In this document: positions 17,547 to 26,844 of the stretch, one piece after another
Position numbering within the stretch: position 1 is the stretch's first letter
Layout of the letters: each line of letters starts with the position of its first letter
Source of the DNA: Bacteroidota bacterium
Lineage (GTDB): Bacteria; Bacteroidota; Bacteroidia; JABDFU01
Assembly: GCA_016183775.1 (NCBI GenBank)
Contig: JACPDY010000052.1
Span: 1-32,833 of the forward strand
DNA: 32,833 nt
Reading direction: 5' to 3'
Translations under genes and position numbers: made by a program
Notes under the pieces: generated by a model
What the model saw: the letters and a program-made list of their open reading frames with translations, nothing else
What the model was told of the DNA's origin: nothing
The model's database searches: none

Positions 17547-19040
17547 ATGAAAAATCAATTATTTATTTTTCTATTTGTATTACCTTTTATTGTACCGGTC
17601 TTTTCACAGGAAAATTTTTCAACTGCAAAATTAATCCCGTTTGATGAGGAAGGATGTAGAACCGATGCTAAAAAAGCAGGTATATTGGAAAGTGAATTAG
17701 ATGGCTACGTTAATTATAAAAAATTCTATTATTATTCAACGAAGCAATCTCATATCAGCCAATTAAAAATAGTTAGCCCTATTGTACAAAATACAAAAGT
17801 TGCATCTCCATGTGACAATACTGATTTTGAACAACAAAATTTTAATTCCTGGACTGCAGATACGGGTTCTATTAATTCTATCACTGATGCAGCAACTTAC
17901 GCAAGTGGGTTTTCGAATATTGGGAATAATGCATCATTGCTTAACCCTTTAGCCAGACATACAATTTTTACCATCAAGCCATCTTTTAATATATTGCCAG
18001 TCCCGCCTCCGTACACTGGTTATGATGAACGTTTAGACTTCAAGGATTTGACAATGCCTATAGATTCAGCCATCGCCTATGTTGCTCCAAACGGAGGCAA
18101 TGTTTCTGTTAGATTGGGCAATGCAGTTGCTGGCGGGAAAACAGAAAGATTAAAGAAAACCTTTATTGTTGATGCCAATAGCTCTGCCTTTACTTACAGT
18201 TTTGCAGCGATACTGGAGAGTCCCACAGCACACTCTCCACTTGAGCAGTCACGATTTACTTTCCGACTACTTGATTCGAATGACTCTTTGGTTCCGGGCT
18301 CGTGTTCGCTTTATGAAGTTTATGCTGGAAAAGATTCTACCCATATTATATTTAATGATTCTATATGTCGAACCTCGATGTTTGGAACGACAACCTGTAC
18401 CTTTACCACTTTCGATTTTGTAAACTGGACCACTGTGGGTGTTGATCTTTCCGCGTACCTCGGCCAACAAATAACTGTGGAATTTTCAACTCGCGATTGC
18501 TCGTTGTCCGGACATTTCGGATATGCGTATGTTGATGCAAAATGTTCCCCCTTTGAGATTAAAACAAATTTTTGCATGGGAGGAGGGAAAATAATATTAA
18601 CAGCTCCTGATGGCTACGTTAACTACCAATGGAAAGATCCAACAAATAGCAATTTTTCAAATAAGCAGGAAGTGGAACTTAACAATCCCAAGATCGGAGA
18701 TGAATATACAGTTCTATTGACTTCAGTCACCGGCTGCACATCAACATTAAAATCCAAGATTGCGAATTGTGGAACCGGGATATATGAATTAGATAATAAT
18801 TTAAACTTTAGTATCTATCCTAATCCAGCAATCACTGATATTACAATAGAAACCTTAACAAACAAACCATATACATCCGAACTGTTCAACATATTAGGTG
18901 AGCTGGTTTATACCAGTAAACAAGTATTAACGGGCAAAACAATCATTGATGTTAGCTCATTTCCGAAAGGCATTTATGTAGTTCATACCCGTGATTTACA
19001 TTTTGGTGTCGCCATGAAGCAAAGAATAGTTATCCAATAA
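17547..19040 (+). CDS. T9SS cargo protein with C-terminal sorting domain, unknown function
   Basis: A 497-aa secreted protein: signal peptide (to about VPVFSQ), a Cys-containing beta-rich region (about 85-340) with a conserved-looking cluster DFEQQNFNSWTADTGS (an opening like those of jelly-roll/MAM-type modules in Bacteroidota cell-surface proteins), a small immunoglobulin-like segment (about 345-405), and the T9SS sorting domain from about 420 (NFSIYPNPAITDITIE, ending GVAMKQRIVIQ). It should be exported across the outer membrane. No catalytic motif was seen. It is more AT-rich than the desaturase just upstream. Co-transcription with the desaturase is likely from the 9-bp gap, but a functional link is not evident. 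Confidence 0.75.
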   Translation: MKNQLFIFLFVLPFIVPVFSQENFSTAKLIPFDEEGCRTDAKKAGILESELDGYVNYKKFYYYSTKQSHISQLKIVSPIVQNTKVASPCDNTDFEQQNFNSWTADTGSINSITDAATYASGFSNIGNNASLLNPLARHTIFTIKPSFNILPVPPPYTGYDERLDFKDLTMPIDSAIAYVAPNGGNVSVRLGNAVAGGKTERLKKTFIVDANSSAFTYSFAAILESPTAHSPLEQSRFTFRLLDSNDSLVPGSCSLYEVYAGKDSTHIIFNDSICRTSMFGTTTCTFTTFDFVNWTTVGVDLSAYLGQQITVEFSTRDCSLSGHFGYAYVDAKCSPFEIKTNFCMGGGKIILTAPDGYVNYQWKDPTNSNFSNKQEVELNNPKIGDEYTVLLTSVTGCTSTLKSKIANCGTGIYELDNNLNFSIYPNPAITDITIETLTNKPYTSELFNILGELVYTSKQVLTGKTIIDVSSFPKGIYVVHTRDLHFGVAMKQRIVIQ

Positions 19041-19100
19041 AATAATGCCCCTCCCTAAAGCACTTTTGCCGAATTTCAAAATCTCAAATTCACCTCGTCA

Positions 19101-20600
19101 TTAACCATTATCATCTACCCCAAACCCGATCACCAACACGTCATCCGTTTGCTCATTACTTCCCTTCCACGACTTGTGACTTTCGTAAAGTCGCTTATGC
19201 TGAATATTAAAATCGAGTCCAGCGATTTCGATGAGTAATTGCTGCAAATTTTTTATGAGAAATTTTTTGCTGTTGGGACCTCCGAACTGATCGGCATAAC
19301 CATCACTGAACATATAAAACCTGTCGCCCTTTTCGATCGCAATGTGATGATTGGTATAGGATTGTGCTGTGTCTTCATATCCGCCAATCGGGCGCTTATC
19401 ACCTTTGTATTCCATTATCGCCTTGTCGCGAACAACATACAGTGGCCTGTTGGCTCCCGCAAAATCGATCGTGTTATGTTCAAGATCAACGAGGCACAGA
19501 GATACATCCATTCCATCCCGGGTCTCACTGTATTTGCCCTCCTGCTTTAAGGCATTTACAACACCCCGGTTCATCTGGTTCAATACTTCAGCGGGAACAA
19601 TATCGGGGTTGGAGGGGATAATATGGTCAAGTAAATTATTTCCTATCATTGACATTAATGCGCCCGGGACGCCATGCCCTGTACAATCGCAGGTGGCAAT
19701 AAAAAATCTTTTCTTCGGTTTTAGCTCATGAAAAAAATAAAAGTCGCCGCTCACAATGTCTTTTGGCGAATACAAAACAAATGAGCCGGGCAGATTTTTC
19801 CGGATCAGATCGAGTGGAGGTAAAATGGCGGTTTGTATTTTTTTCGCGTAGTTAAGGCTATTCAACACATCCTTATTATGCTCCTGAATTATCCGGTATG
19901 ATTCTTCCAGCTCACGTTTTACCTCCTCTTCATTTACAAGAACAAATCGCACATAGCGCAATAACATTATTGCGACCACAATAAAAATGACCAACGAAAT
20001 GCCCATGTTCCTGTAAAGCTTCACATCGGCCACATGCAAAAAATCGTCATACTTTTCGTCCACCTCCAGTATGCCTACAACAACATTATTTTTGTTTTTA
20101 ATCGGGCTAAAAGCGGTTAACCACGTTCCATACTCATCCGTATAGGCTTCAATTGTGCCGCCCTTCGTGTAATCATCATAAAATTTCTTGTGAAACTGTT
20201 CATACGGATCAAGGTAATACGGTGTATCACTTGAATTCACCACATACGAAAAATGTTTCGCGGCGCTGTCAAAATAAAGTGTAGCGATCTCCGACTGCAG
20301 GTTATTGGCCGTATATCCTTTTGCAAGCTCCTGCTGTATTTTATGGTAAACCGAATCCTGTTCATTCGTTTTAATGGCTCCTTTTTCCTTATATGTTTTT
20401 ATCAGGTACTGGTGTTCGTCCCCGTTTACCTGCAAAGCGAGGGTTTTAGCAATGGCCTCCAGCTTTAATAAGGTCTGCGCCTGAAATTCCAGGTAGGATG
20501 TTATTGTAAAGTACCCCATCAGGAATATCAAACCGGCCAATACCACCAAAACAACTTTGGTGCTGGTCTTTTTGCGGCGTAATAAGGGTATACGAATCAT
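19101..20600 (-). CDS. Membrane-anchored SpoIIE-type (PP2C) phosphatase
   Basis: A 499-aa protein: membrane helix at about 15-35, extracytoplasmic sensor domain (about 38-192), second helix (about 198-220), a coiled-coil linker (about 222-258), and a SpoIIE/RsbU phosphatase domain (about 260-495). Metal ligands are seen in DIVSGDFYFF (Asp286), ATCDCTGHGVPGALMS (Asp305) and FSDGYADQFGG (Asp433, Asp437). The segment SLNYAKKIQTAILPP precedes the catalytic core as is usual in Bacteroidota. Such phosphatases usually act on anti-sigma-factor antagonists or other Ser/Thr phosphoproteins in response to an outside signal; neither a partner kinase nor an antagonist gene lies in the window. TAGGTTTG, a TAnnTTTG match, lies at 20615-20608 on the minus strand just before the ATG, without a good upstream element. 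Confidence 0.9.
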   Translation of the reverse strand: MIRIPLLRRKKTSTKVVLVVLAGLIFLMGYFTITSYLEFQAQTLLKLEAIAKTLALQVNGDEHQYLIKTYKEKGAIKTNEQDSVYHKIQQELAKGYTANNLQSEIATLYFDSAAKHFSYVVNSSDTPYYLDPYEQFHKKFYDDYTKGGTIEAYTDEYGTWLTAFSPIKNKNNVVVGILEVDEKYDDFLHVADVKLYRNMGISLVIFIVVAIMLLRYVRFVLVNEEEVKRELEESYRIIQEHNKDVLNSLNYAKKIQTAILPPLDLIRKNLPGSFVLYSPKDIVSGDFYFFHELKPKKRFFIATCDCTGHGVPGALMSMIGNNLLDHIIPSNPDIVPAEVLNQMNRGVVNALKQEGKYSETRDGMDVSLCLVDLEHNTIDFAGANRPLYVVRDKAIMEYKGDKRPIGGYEDTAQSYTNHHIAIEKGDRFYMFSDGYADQFGGPNSKKFLIKNLQQLLIEIAGLDFNIQHKRLYESHKSWKGSNEQTDDVLVIGFGVDDNG

Positions 20601-20754
20601 TTATACTCAAACCTACATGATTTTTTTGAAAAAGAATGTAAAAAAACAGATGAAATACTTGTGCTGGCAGCGGATACATACAAATAAAACTTTCAGAAAT
20701 TAGCTGCCTGTTTCGTATCTTAACCGCGCTCAATTTTTAAAAATAATTTCAACT

Positions 20755-21468
20755 ATGACAAACATGGTTTTACATAAAGCCGAAACACGCGGGCATGCCC
20801 AACATGGCTGGCTTGACGCGCACCACACATTTAGTTTCGCGAATTATCACGATCCGGCACGCATGCACTTTGGCGTATTACGTGTATTGAATGATGATAT
20901 CATTGATGGAGGAGGAGGCTTTGGAATGCATCCGCATGATAACATGGAGATCATTACCATTCCTATTGAAGGTGAGTTAGAGCACAAGGACAGCATGGGT
21001 AATGTCGGTGTCATCCGCCAGAATGAAGTACAGGTAATGAGTGCCGGTACAGGTATTCATCATTCGGAATACAACAAAAATTCTGACAAAAAAATTAACC
21101 TGCTCCAGATATGGATCTTCCCGAATAAACGCAATGTAACTCCGCGTTACGACCAGATCAGCTTCGATCCCAAAGACAGGGTAAATAAATTGCTGCAAAT
21201 AGTTTCTCCGAACGCGAATGAAAAAGGCCTTTGGATCCACCAGGATGCCTGGTTCCATTTGGGGAATCTCGACAAAGACCTTTCAATTGATTACACCCTG
21301 AAGAAAAAGGGGAATGGCATTTACTTATTTGTGATCAGCGGCTCTGTGTTTGTTGAGGATCAATTATTGAACAAGCGCGATGGCATTGGTGTTTGGGCCA
21401 TTGATAAAATAAAAATAAAGGCTGAAGCAACAAGTGAAATTCTGATCATGGAAGTTCCTATGCAATAA
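20755..21468 (+). CDS. Pirin family protein (YhhW-like)
   Basis: A 237-aa bicupin. The metal ligands expected in pirins are all present: His59 and His61 in GFGMHPHDNMEI and His103 and Glu105 in AGTGIHHSE. The opening RGHAQHGWLDAHHTFSF is the pirin signature. Pirins bind iron or another metal; the E. coli relative YhhW oxidises quercetin in vitro, but the physiological substrate is unclear and redox sensing is another suggestion. The protein is cytosolic. The start at 20755 is chosen as the first Met; Met4 is also possible. It is followed by an inverted repeat at 21513-21552 that may end the transcript, and then idi. Confidence 0.92.
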   Translation: MTNMVLHKAETRGHAQHGWLDAHHTFSFANYHDPARMHFGVLRVLNDDIIDGGGGFGMHPHDNMEIITIPIEGELEHKDSMGNVGVIRQNEVQVMSAGTGIHHSEYNKNSDKKINLLQIWIFPNKRNVTPRYDQISFDPKDRVNKLLQIVSPNANEKGLWIHQDAWFHLGNLDKDLSIDYTLKKKGNGIYLFVISGSVFVEDQLLNKRDGIGVWAIDKIKIKAEATSEILIMEVPMQ

Positions 21469-21512
21469 ATAAGCCTACATCAAATACGATTTTTTTTGTG
21501 GACTTTCGTGTT

Positions 21513-21552
21513 CCTGCCTGCCGTAACAAGGGCCAGCGCGTTGGCAGGCAGG
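21513..21552. repeat. REP-like inverted repeat between pirin and idi
   Basis: Ten-nt arms CCTGCCTGCC (21513-21522) and GGCAGGCAGG (21543-21552) are perfect complements around a 20-nt GC-rich centre, with a further 3-bp match just inside. The composition differs from the AT-rich flanks. It has no T run directly after the arm, so it is not a classic terminator. It looks like a dispersed palindromic element; no second copy was noticed in the window. Confidence 0.55.
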
Positions 21553-21588
21553 TTTGTGTTTTAGTGGCATACGGCAAAAAATTCTACA

Positions 21589-22113
21589 ATGAGCAAAGAA
21601 ATGGTCATACTTGTCGATGAAAATGATAACTCGACAGGCGTATGCGAAAAACTGGAAGCTCATCAGAAAGGATTATTGCACAGGGCCTTTTCTGTTTTTG
21701 TTTTTACAAATGAGAATAAATTAATACTTCAAAAAAGATCGGATAAAAAATATCATTCCGCCGGCCTATGGACCAATACCTGCTGCGGGCATCCCCGGCC
21801 TGATGAGGATGTAAAAGCTGCGGCGCAGCGACGCTTAACAGAAGAAATGGGAATTGCCTGTGAACTACAACATCATTCTCAATTTACCTACAGAACAACT
21901 TTTAAAAACAAGCTCATAGAACATGAACTCGATCATATTTTCATCGGCCGTTCAAACGAAATACCACAATTGAATTTTGACGAAGTGTCGGAATGGAAAG
22001 CGATCGGGATAGTGGAATTAAAAAATGATATTTCACAGCATCCGGATAATTATACTTATTGGTTTAAACTATGTGTTAACAATATCGACGAAATGAAAAA
22101 CAAATTCATTTAG
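21589..22113 (+). CDS. idi: Isopentenyl-diphosphate delta-isomerase, type I
   Basis: A 174-aa Nudix-fold enzyme that interconverts isopentenyl and dimethylallyl diphosphate for isoprenoid synthesis in the cytosol. Catalytic Cys66 is in TNTCCGHP, the metal-binding histidines correspond to His25, His31 and His68, and the acidic pair Glu111 and Glu113 lies in IEHELDHIF. The helix RRLTEEMGI is the Nudix-like signature. Length matches the family. It is followed after 15 bp by the DUF6056-like gene, so the two are likely co-transcribed. Confidence 0.96.
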   Translation: MSKEMVILVDENDNSTGVCEKLEAHQKGLLHRAFSVFVFTNENKLILQKRSDKKYHSAGLWTNTCCGHPRPDEDVKAAAQRRLTEEMGIACELQHHSQFTYRTTFKNKLIEHELDHIFIGRSNEIPQLNFDEVSEWKAIGIVELKNDISQHPDNYTYWFKLCVNNIDEMKNKFI

Positions 22114-22128
22114 CACATAAAAGAATTC

Positions 22129-23526
22129 ATGCAAAATAAAAAAATCATTTTACTGTTATTAACTATTGTTCTTCTCCCCTATGCGATCATCAGCTTCTAT
22201 TGTCACCCTGCCGGTGACGATTTTTCATACGCTGCTTCATCTATACATAAAGGATACTGGTTCTCTTACTTTCGCGACTACCATGTCTGGAACGGGCGCT
22301 ATACTTCCAACTTCCTTGTATTCGCTTCGCCATTGGTGTGGAACTCATTTTTCATATATAAATTGATCCCACTCTTGTTATTATGCCTCACTTATTTTGC
22401 GCTTCTGTTTTTTATACAAACAATAACCAACAAGAAAATTACGGGAACTGAATTGCACTTATTCGCTTCGGTCATACTCGCATTATATTTATACAATGCT
22501 CCTTCATTCACCGAAACATTTTACTGGTATACAGGCGCAGTTACGTATCAACTGGCAAATGTGTTAACCCTGGTATACTTAGCCCTTTTGTACCGGTATT
22601 GTGATCACGACTATTGTTTTAACAGAACAATACACATAAGCCTGATGCTCTTTCTTATACCGGCAATATGCGGGTTCAATGAAGTGATCATGCTGTTCAT
22701 GTTAGCCTTCCACGCACTTTTTATTTTTAAATGGGGCAGGTTCAAAAAAGAAAACAGGAGTATCGCCTTTCTTCTTTTATTTATTGTGGCAGGCGCCGCT
22801 TCCATCATGCTCTTCGCACCGGGCAATAACGGACGCGCTTCAAATTTTCCTGCTAAATATCAATTGCTCCATTCGCTCTGCATGACCGCTCTGCAAATGG
22901 TCCGGTTCATGTTCAAGTGGATAATACAGGTTCCGCTTATTGCCGCTACTGTTTTATTTGTGCCTGTAAGCAAACGTCTCGCGGAAGTTTCCTCATTTTT
23001 CAGGAATAAATTTTATGTTTCACCGCTCATTACCTTTTTGTGTTTGCCCGCCATACTTTTTTTATGTGTGTTTCCCGCCTATTGGAACATGGGGATGTTG
23101 GGCCAGCACCGCACACTTAACGTGGCCTACTTCTTTTTTATTCCACTTTGGTTCATGAACGTACACCTCGCGGTCGGCTATCTTTCTTCCAAAGTTCAAC
23201 AAACAATCATACCAAACAGAAAATACACAGTAGTGTTTATCCTGCTGCTTTTTGCCGGAATGTTCCTTGCCAATAACGGATATATGGTTTGTATTGATCT
23301 CCTGAGCGGAAAAGCGACATCCTATGACATCGAAATGAATGAACGCTATGTTATACTCAGATCAGCTGCTGCTGTAGGGACGAAGGAGGTGATCGTGTCA
23401 AACTTAGATTCAAAGCCGGCAGCGCTGCATATTTTCGATATTACATGCGAGCCCGGGAATTGGATAAATAAAAGTAACGCGGATTATTTTGGATTAGAGA
23501 GAGTGCGGCTCAGGACGTGCGATTGA
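22129..23526 (+). CDS. DUF6056-like polytopic membrane protein
   Basis: A 465-aa protein with about ten or eleven membrane helices. The first outer loop opens HPAGDDFSYA; an acidic pair after the first helix is what GT-C glycosyltransferases use, and FVEAS-like outer loops with NAPSFTETFYWYTGAVTYQL are typical of the DUF6056 family. The last about 75 residues form a small soluble domain. A role in moving sugars onto surface molecules is an inference from the fold type. The gene lies 15 bp after idi, so it may share its message; the isoprenoid carrier made via idi would be the lipid substrate of a GT-C enzyme, but this link is speculative. Confidence 0.75.
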   Translation: MQNKKIILLLLTIVLLPYAIISFYCHPAGDDFSYAASSIHKGYWFSYFRDYHVWNGRYTSNFLVFASPLVWNSFFIYKLIPLLLLCLTYFALLFFIQTITNKKITGTELHLFASVILALYLYNAPSFTETFYWYTGAVTYQLANVLTLVYLALLYRYCDHDYCFNRTIHISLMLFLIPAICGFNEVIMLFMLAFHALFIFKWGRFKKENRSIAFLLLFIVAGAASIMLFAPGNNGRASNFPAKYQLLHSLCMTALQMVRFMFKWIIQVPLIAATVLFVPVSKRLAEVSSFFRNKFYVSPLITFLCLPAILFLCVFPAYWNMGMLGQHRTLNVAYFFFIPLWFMNVHLAVGYLSSKVQQTIIPNRKYTVVFILLLFAGMFLANNGYMVCIDLLSGKATSYDIEMNERYVILRSAAAVGTKEVIVSNLDSKPAALHIFDITCEPGNWINKSNADYFGLERVRLRTCD

Positions 23527-23555
23527 TACGCGTCCATTGATCGGGGGGAAATTCT

Positions 23556-23831
23556 TTAAAGGTTTGAATATTCTTCCTTCAAAAACTCCTTGTAATCCCC
23601 AAGGTTTGCCATAACCTGCAACTCACGGTAACGAATATGAAACTCCTCGTCACTTGTGATCTTGTTCAATTCAGAGATCCTGAACTTGTCAAAATTGCGT
23701 AAGGCTAATGCTTCGCTTGATGAAAGCTCAATATTGTTGAACTCTTTGTAACGTAAGTCGTTTATACTTACTATACCTGTAAGTTCAGCCTTGAGACTTT
23801 GCCGGGTACCTGTGTTTTGCTGAATAGCCAT
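23556..23831 (-). CDS. Small protein of unknown function
   Basis: A 91-aa charged, mostly helical soluble protein (MAIQQNTGTRQSLKAELTG at the start, ending KEFLKEEYSNL) without signal peptide, membrane helix or recognised motif. The codon pattern is good over the full length, and a TAnnTTTG element (TATTTTTG) lies 18 bp before the ATG, which supports a real gene. It faces the DUF6056-like gene (29 bp between stops) and is transcribed away from mnmG. Not recognised. Confidence 0.6.
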   Translation of the reverse strand: MAIQQNTGTRQSLKAELTGIVSINDLRYKEFNNIELSSSEALALRNFDKFRISELNKITSDEEFHIRYRELQVMANLGDYKEFLKEEYSNL

Positions 23832-23848
23832 ATCTGTTTAGGTTTTAG

Positions 23849-23856
23849 CAAAAATA
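23849..23856 (-). promoter_or_regulatory. -7 element of the promoter for the 91-aa gene
   Basis: The minus strand reads TATTTTTG, an exact TAnnTTTG match 17 bp upstream of the ATG at 23831. No good TTTG was found at the usual distance. Confidence 0.35.
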
Positions 23857-23979
23857 GGTCGCTAAACAACTGCATTTATGTGGTTCTTAGTGTACTTTTC
23901 AACATCAGAGTGTTGAAACGGACGCAATTTGCACACTTCTGTCTACTGCTATCACTTCCACTCAATGCTCATTCTTCCC

Positions 23980-24010
23980 TTGAACTGTGCAGCTTTTTGA
24001 TGTATCTTCG
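23980..24010 (+). promoter_or_regulatory. Probable mnmG promoter
   Basis: TTG (23980-23982) is followed after 20 bp by TATCTTCG (24003-24010), one base off TAnnTTTG. The mnmG ATG lies 80 bp downstream, giving a leader of roughly 70 nt. Confidence 0.4.
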
Positions 24011-24090
24011 CAACCCATTGTGAACTACATTGTGCCGCCCTTTCAGGACTTCAACGCCCAATGAGCTCACAATAAATTTTATACAGACCC

Positions 24091-25998
24091 ATGTTTCAAA
24101 CGTACGATGTAATAGTAGTTGGTGCCGGACATGCCGGTTGTGAAGCTGCTGCTGCTGCTGCAAACATGGGATCAAAGGTATTGCTGGTTACAATGAACAT
24201 GCAAACCATTGCCCAGATGAGCTGCAACCCTGCTATGGGAGGCATTGCCAAGGGACAGATTGTACGCGAGATCGACGCGCTGGGAGGTTATTCAGGAATT
24301 ATTAGTGACAAGACCGCTATACAGTTCCGCATGCTTAACCGCTCTAAGGGTCCTGCCATGTGGAGCCCGCGTACACAAAACGACAGGCAGTTGTTTGCCA
24401 ACGAATGGAGGCTGATGCTGGAACAAACACCCAATGTTGATTTTTTCCAGGACATGGTGAAGTCGTTAATAGTAACAGGAGACGAGGGCGAGGGACGAGG
24501 GAAAAAAGTTTCAGGAATTGTTACCGGTATGGGAATGGAGATCCGTGGAAAGTCTGTCATCCTGACTAACGGTACTTTTTTAAACGGCCTTATTCATATT
24601 GGCGATAAACAATTCGGCGGAGGCCGTACAGGTGAAAAGGCCGCGACTGGAATTACGGAACAGTTAGTGACATTGGGTTTTGAAAGCGGCCGCATGAAAA
24701 CCGGAACACCTCCGCGCATTGATGGCCGCTCACTCGATCATTCAAAAATGGAAATACAGAATGGTGATGAAGACCCCGCCAAGTTCTCGTTCCTGGACAA
24801 CACCTCCCCATTTGAAAAAAATTCAACGTTCCCCAAAAAACAACACAATTGCTGGATTACCTATACCAATGCTGCGGTACACGATATTTTGAAAACGGGT
24901 TTTGAAAAATCACCGATGTTCACCGGCCGTATCAAAGGTCTTGGTCCGCGTTACTGTCCTTCAATCGAGGACAAGATCACCCGCTTTGCTGAACGTGAAC
25001 GCCACCAGTTATTTGTTGAACCCGAAGGCTGGGATACTGTGGAAGTTTACCTGAATGGATTTTCAACATCATTACCCGAAGATGTTCAATATGCGGCGTT
25101 AACAAAAATACCCGGCTTCGAAAAGGCAAAGATGTTCAGACCCGGCTATGCCATAGAGTATGATTATTTTCCTCCGCAACAGTTGCATCTCACGCTTGAA
25201 ACAAAACCGGTCAGGAATTTATACTTCGCAGGACAAATAAACGGCACCACCGGTTATGAAGAGGCAGCCTGCCAGGGAATAATGGCCGGCATTAACGCGC
25301 ACCTTAAAATCAACGATCGGGCTCCTTTCATTTTACAGCGTTCCGAAGCATACATTGGTGTACTGATCGATGACCTTGTAACGAAAGGAACGGATGAACC
25401 TTATCGCATGTTCACTTCACGTGCGGAATACAGGATATTACTTCGCCAGGACAATGCAGATGTACGCTTAACCCCCAAATCATTCGAACTCGGACTCGCA
25501 AGCAAAGAACGTTACGAACGCGTACAGGAAAAAGTAAAACAAAGTCATGAAGTGATGCGTTACTTTAAAAACGAAAGCATCGATCCTTCAGAGATCAACC
25601 CTGTGCTTGAAGCTGTAGGCTCCAGTCCTATCAATCAAAAAGTAAAAATGTTCAACGTGTTGGCACGGCCTAACGTAACAATAATTGATTTTACACTTTA
25701 TTGTATCCGCATTAAAGAGTTTTTGCAACAATTTCGTTGGGAAAGTGTGGTGCAGGCCGAAATATTAATGAAATACGAAGGCTACATCTCAAAAGAAAGC
25801 GAAATGGTTGACAAACTTCAACGCCTTGAGGAATTAGTGCTCCACGAAGATTTTGATTATAAACAACTCACCTCTCTTTCGTCTGAAGCCCGTGAAAAAC
25901 TGGCAAAGATCCGTCCGCGCACCATTGGCCAAGCTTCACGCATTAGCGGAGTAAGCCCTGCCGACATCTCTATTTTAATGGTATACATGGGAAGATAA
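24091..25998 (+). CDS. mnmG: tRNA uridine-5-carboxymethylaminomethyl modification enzyme MnmG
   Basis: A 635-aa FAD protein that, with MnmE, makes the cmnm5 modification on the wobble uridine of several tRNAs, in the cytosol. The FAD-binding signature [14 protein letters not shown] opens the protein (residues 7-20), followed by [18 protein letters not shown] and later [18 protein letters not shown], with [13 protein letters not shown] before the C-terminal helical tRNA-binding part. Length is normal apart from a short insertion at residues 131-137 (DEGEGRG) encoded by two copies of GACGAGGG. A run of six Ala codons at about 16-21 is a GCT repeat. The reading frame is intact. Confidence 0.97.
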   Translation: MFQTYDVIVVGAGHAGCEAAAAAANMGSKVLLVTMNMQTIAQMSCNPAMGGIAKGQIVREIDALGGYSGIISDKTAIQFRMLNRSKGPAMWSPRTQNDRQLFANEWRLMLEQTPNVDFFQDMVKSLIVTGDEGEGRGKKVSGIVTGMGMEIRGKSVILTNGTFLNGLIHIGDKQFGGGRTGEKAATGITEQLVTLGFESGRMKTGTPPRIDGRSLDHSKMEIQNGDEDPAKFSFLDNTSPFEKNSTFPKKQHNCWITYTNAAVHDILKTGFEKSPMFTGRIKGLGPRYCPSIEDKITRFAERERHQLFVEPEGWDTVEVYLNGFSTSLPEDVQYAALTKIPGFEKAKMFRPGYAIEYDYFPPQQLHLTLETKPVRNLYFAGQINGTTGYEEAACQGIMAGINAHLKINDRAPFILQRSEAYIGVLIDDLVTKGTDEPYRMFTSRAEYRILLRQDNADVRLTPKSFELGLASKERYERVQEKVKQSHEVMRYFKNESIDPSEINPVLEAVGSSPINQKVKMFNVLARPNVTIIDFTLYCIRIKEFLQQFRWESVVQAEILMKYEGYISKESEMVDKLQRLEELVLHEDFDYKQLTSLSSEAREKLAKIRPRTIGQASRISGVSPADISILMVYMGR

Positions 25999-26105
25999 TG
26001 TGAGTATTCAAACAGATCTTCCTTTTGTATTTAATATTAAAATTCTGATTGTCAATCATTTAACGAAGCGTTTTGAACTCAATTTTCTTTAATCACTGTT
26101 TATTC

Positions 26106-26134
26106 TTGGTTTTTGTCAATTTCCATTATATTTG
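26106..26134 (+). promoter_or_regulatory. Possible promoter of the 136-aa gene
   Basis: TTG (26106-26108) is followed after 18 bp by TATATTTG (26127-26134), an exact TAnnTTTG match. The ATG at 26252 lies about 115 bp further, a long leader in which I see no structure. Confidence 0.35.
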
Positions 26135-26251
26135 TTTTTACGACTTACAGATTTGGAGGTTTTGCCAAGTAGGCGGATTTATATGGCCACTTTTGCAGGC
26201 CCCATTTTTCTTGTTGCTTTTTAATACTTTAGAAATAACTTACACCAACTC

Positions 26252-26662
26252 ATGAACCACTCATTTACAGTAAAGGTTTTGTATGACGAATCACTTGAAG
26301 ACATGCTAATAGCCGCAAAACTTACTCATATTACTCCTGATATTACCAGTAAGAATTTTCCACCCTCTATAAAGAAAGGAGAAATAACGGTAGAATTGGT
26401 AATAGTAGATTTAAAAAAGAAAATGAAGAGGCCAGATTTAATTAAAGAGCTTGCTGCGAAAGGGTTACGACTTGCAACACTTCCTGAGTTACTAGCTTTA
26501 ACTCGTGATTATTATGATGAGCTTAAAGATATCAACAGACTTGTGGCACCTGGTTCATTATGGGGAATTAAAATGGCATATCTTTCAGGTGGTGGAAAGA
26601 GTATTGCTTGGTGCACAAAAGAATGGAGAGACTGGTATACCTGTCTTGCCGCAAAACTTTAA
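26252..26662 (+). CDS. Orphan 136-aa protein of unknown function
   Basis: A soluble 136-aa protein without signal peptide. It resembles, from memory, a family of short hypothetical proteins with many copies in genomes of the Patescibacteria (CPR): an N-terminal beta part (FTVKVLYDESLEDMLIAAK), a central LRLATLPELLALTRDY segment, an APGSLWG motif and a final WRDWYTCLAAKL. The function is unknown. It stands alone between mnmG and the rimP operon, and both it and its 250-bp upstream region are more AT-rich than the neighbours, which would fit acquisition from elsewhere. A 60-aa frame directly upstream (26073-26255) overlaps its start but looks non-coding. Confidence 0.65.
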   Translation: MNHSFTVKVLYDESLEDMLIAAKLTHITPDITSKNFPPSIKKGEITVELVIVDLKKKMKRPDLIKELAAKGLRLATLPELLALTRDYYDELKDINRLVAPGSLWGIKMAYLSGGGKSIAWCTKEWRDWYTCLAAKL

Positions 26663-26759
26663 ACTAATCATGAATTTCTGTTACCTGAAAAGAATTAAAC
26701 CATTGAGCCTGTGGTGCCTTTGAACGGCAGTGTGGATTTTTAAGGGATTCATATTATGG

Positions 26760-26791
26760 TTTGTTTTTATCAATAATCTGTATTAACTTTG
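26760..26791 (+). promoter_or_regulatory. Canonical promoter of the rimP-nusA-infB operon
   Basis: TTTG (26760-26763), a 20-bp spacer and TAACTTTG (26784-26791) match the Bacteroidota consensus TTTG / N19-21 / TAnnTTTG exactly. Transcription would start near 26798, leaving a leader of about 90 nt that contains the hairpin at 26815-26838. Confidence 0.7.
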
Positions 26792-26814
26792 TACTCGATG
26801 TTTACGGTACAGAT

Positions 26815-26844
26815 AAGAGGGGACAACAGTCCCCTCTTCTTTTT
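26815..26844 (+). terminator. Terminator-like hairpin in the leader of rimP-nusA-infB (candidate attenuator)
   Basis: A perfect 10-bp stem AAGAGGGGAC (26815-26824) and GTCCCCTCTT (26829-26838) with a 4-nt loop, followed by CTTTTTC. It has the form of an intrinsic terminator but lies downstream of the operon promoter and 50 bp before rimP, so every operon transcript must pass it. It could end upstream transcripts as well. Control by attenuation is an inference. Confidence 0.65.

Noticed and set aside
24130-24165. GCT repeat at the start of mnmG as a possible unstable repeat
   Set aside because: It encodes the alanine-rich helix after the FAD-binding GAGHAGCE motif, where Ala runs are normal.
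26073-26255. A 60-aa hydrophobic frame upstream of the 136-aa gene
   Set aside because: It contains the likely promoter region of the next gene, is full of Phe/Leu from T-rich DNA, and has no ribosome binding site or recognisable motif.
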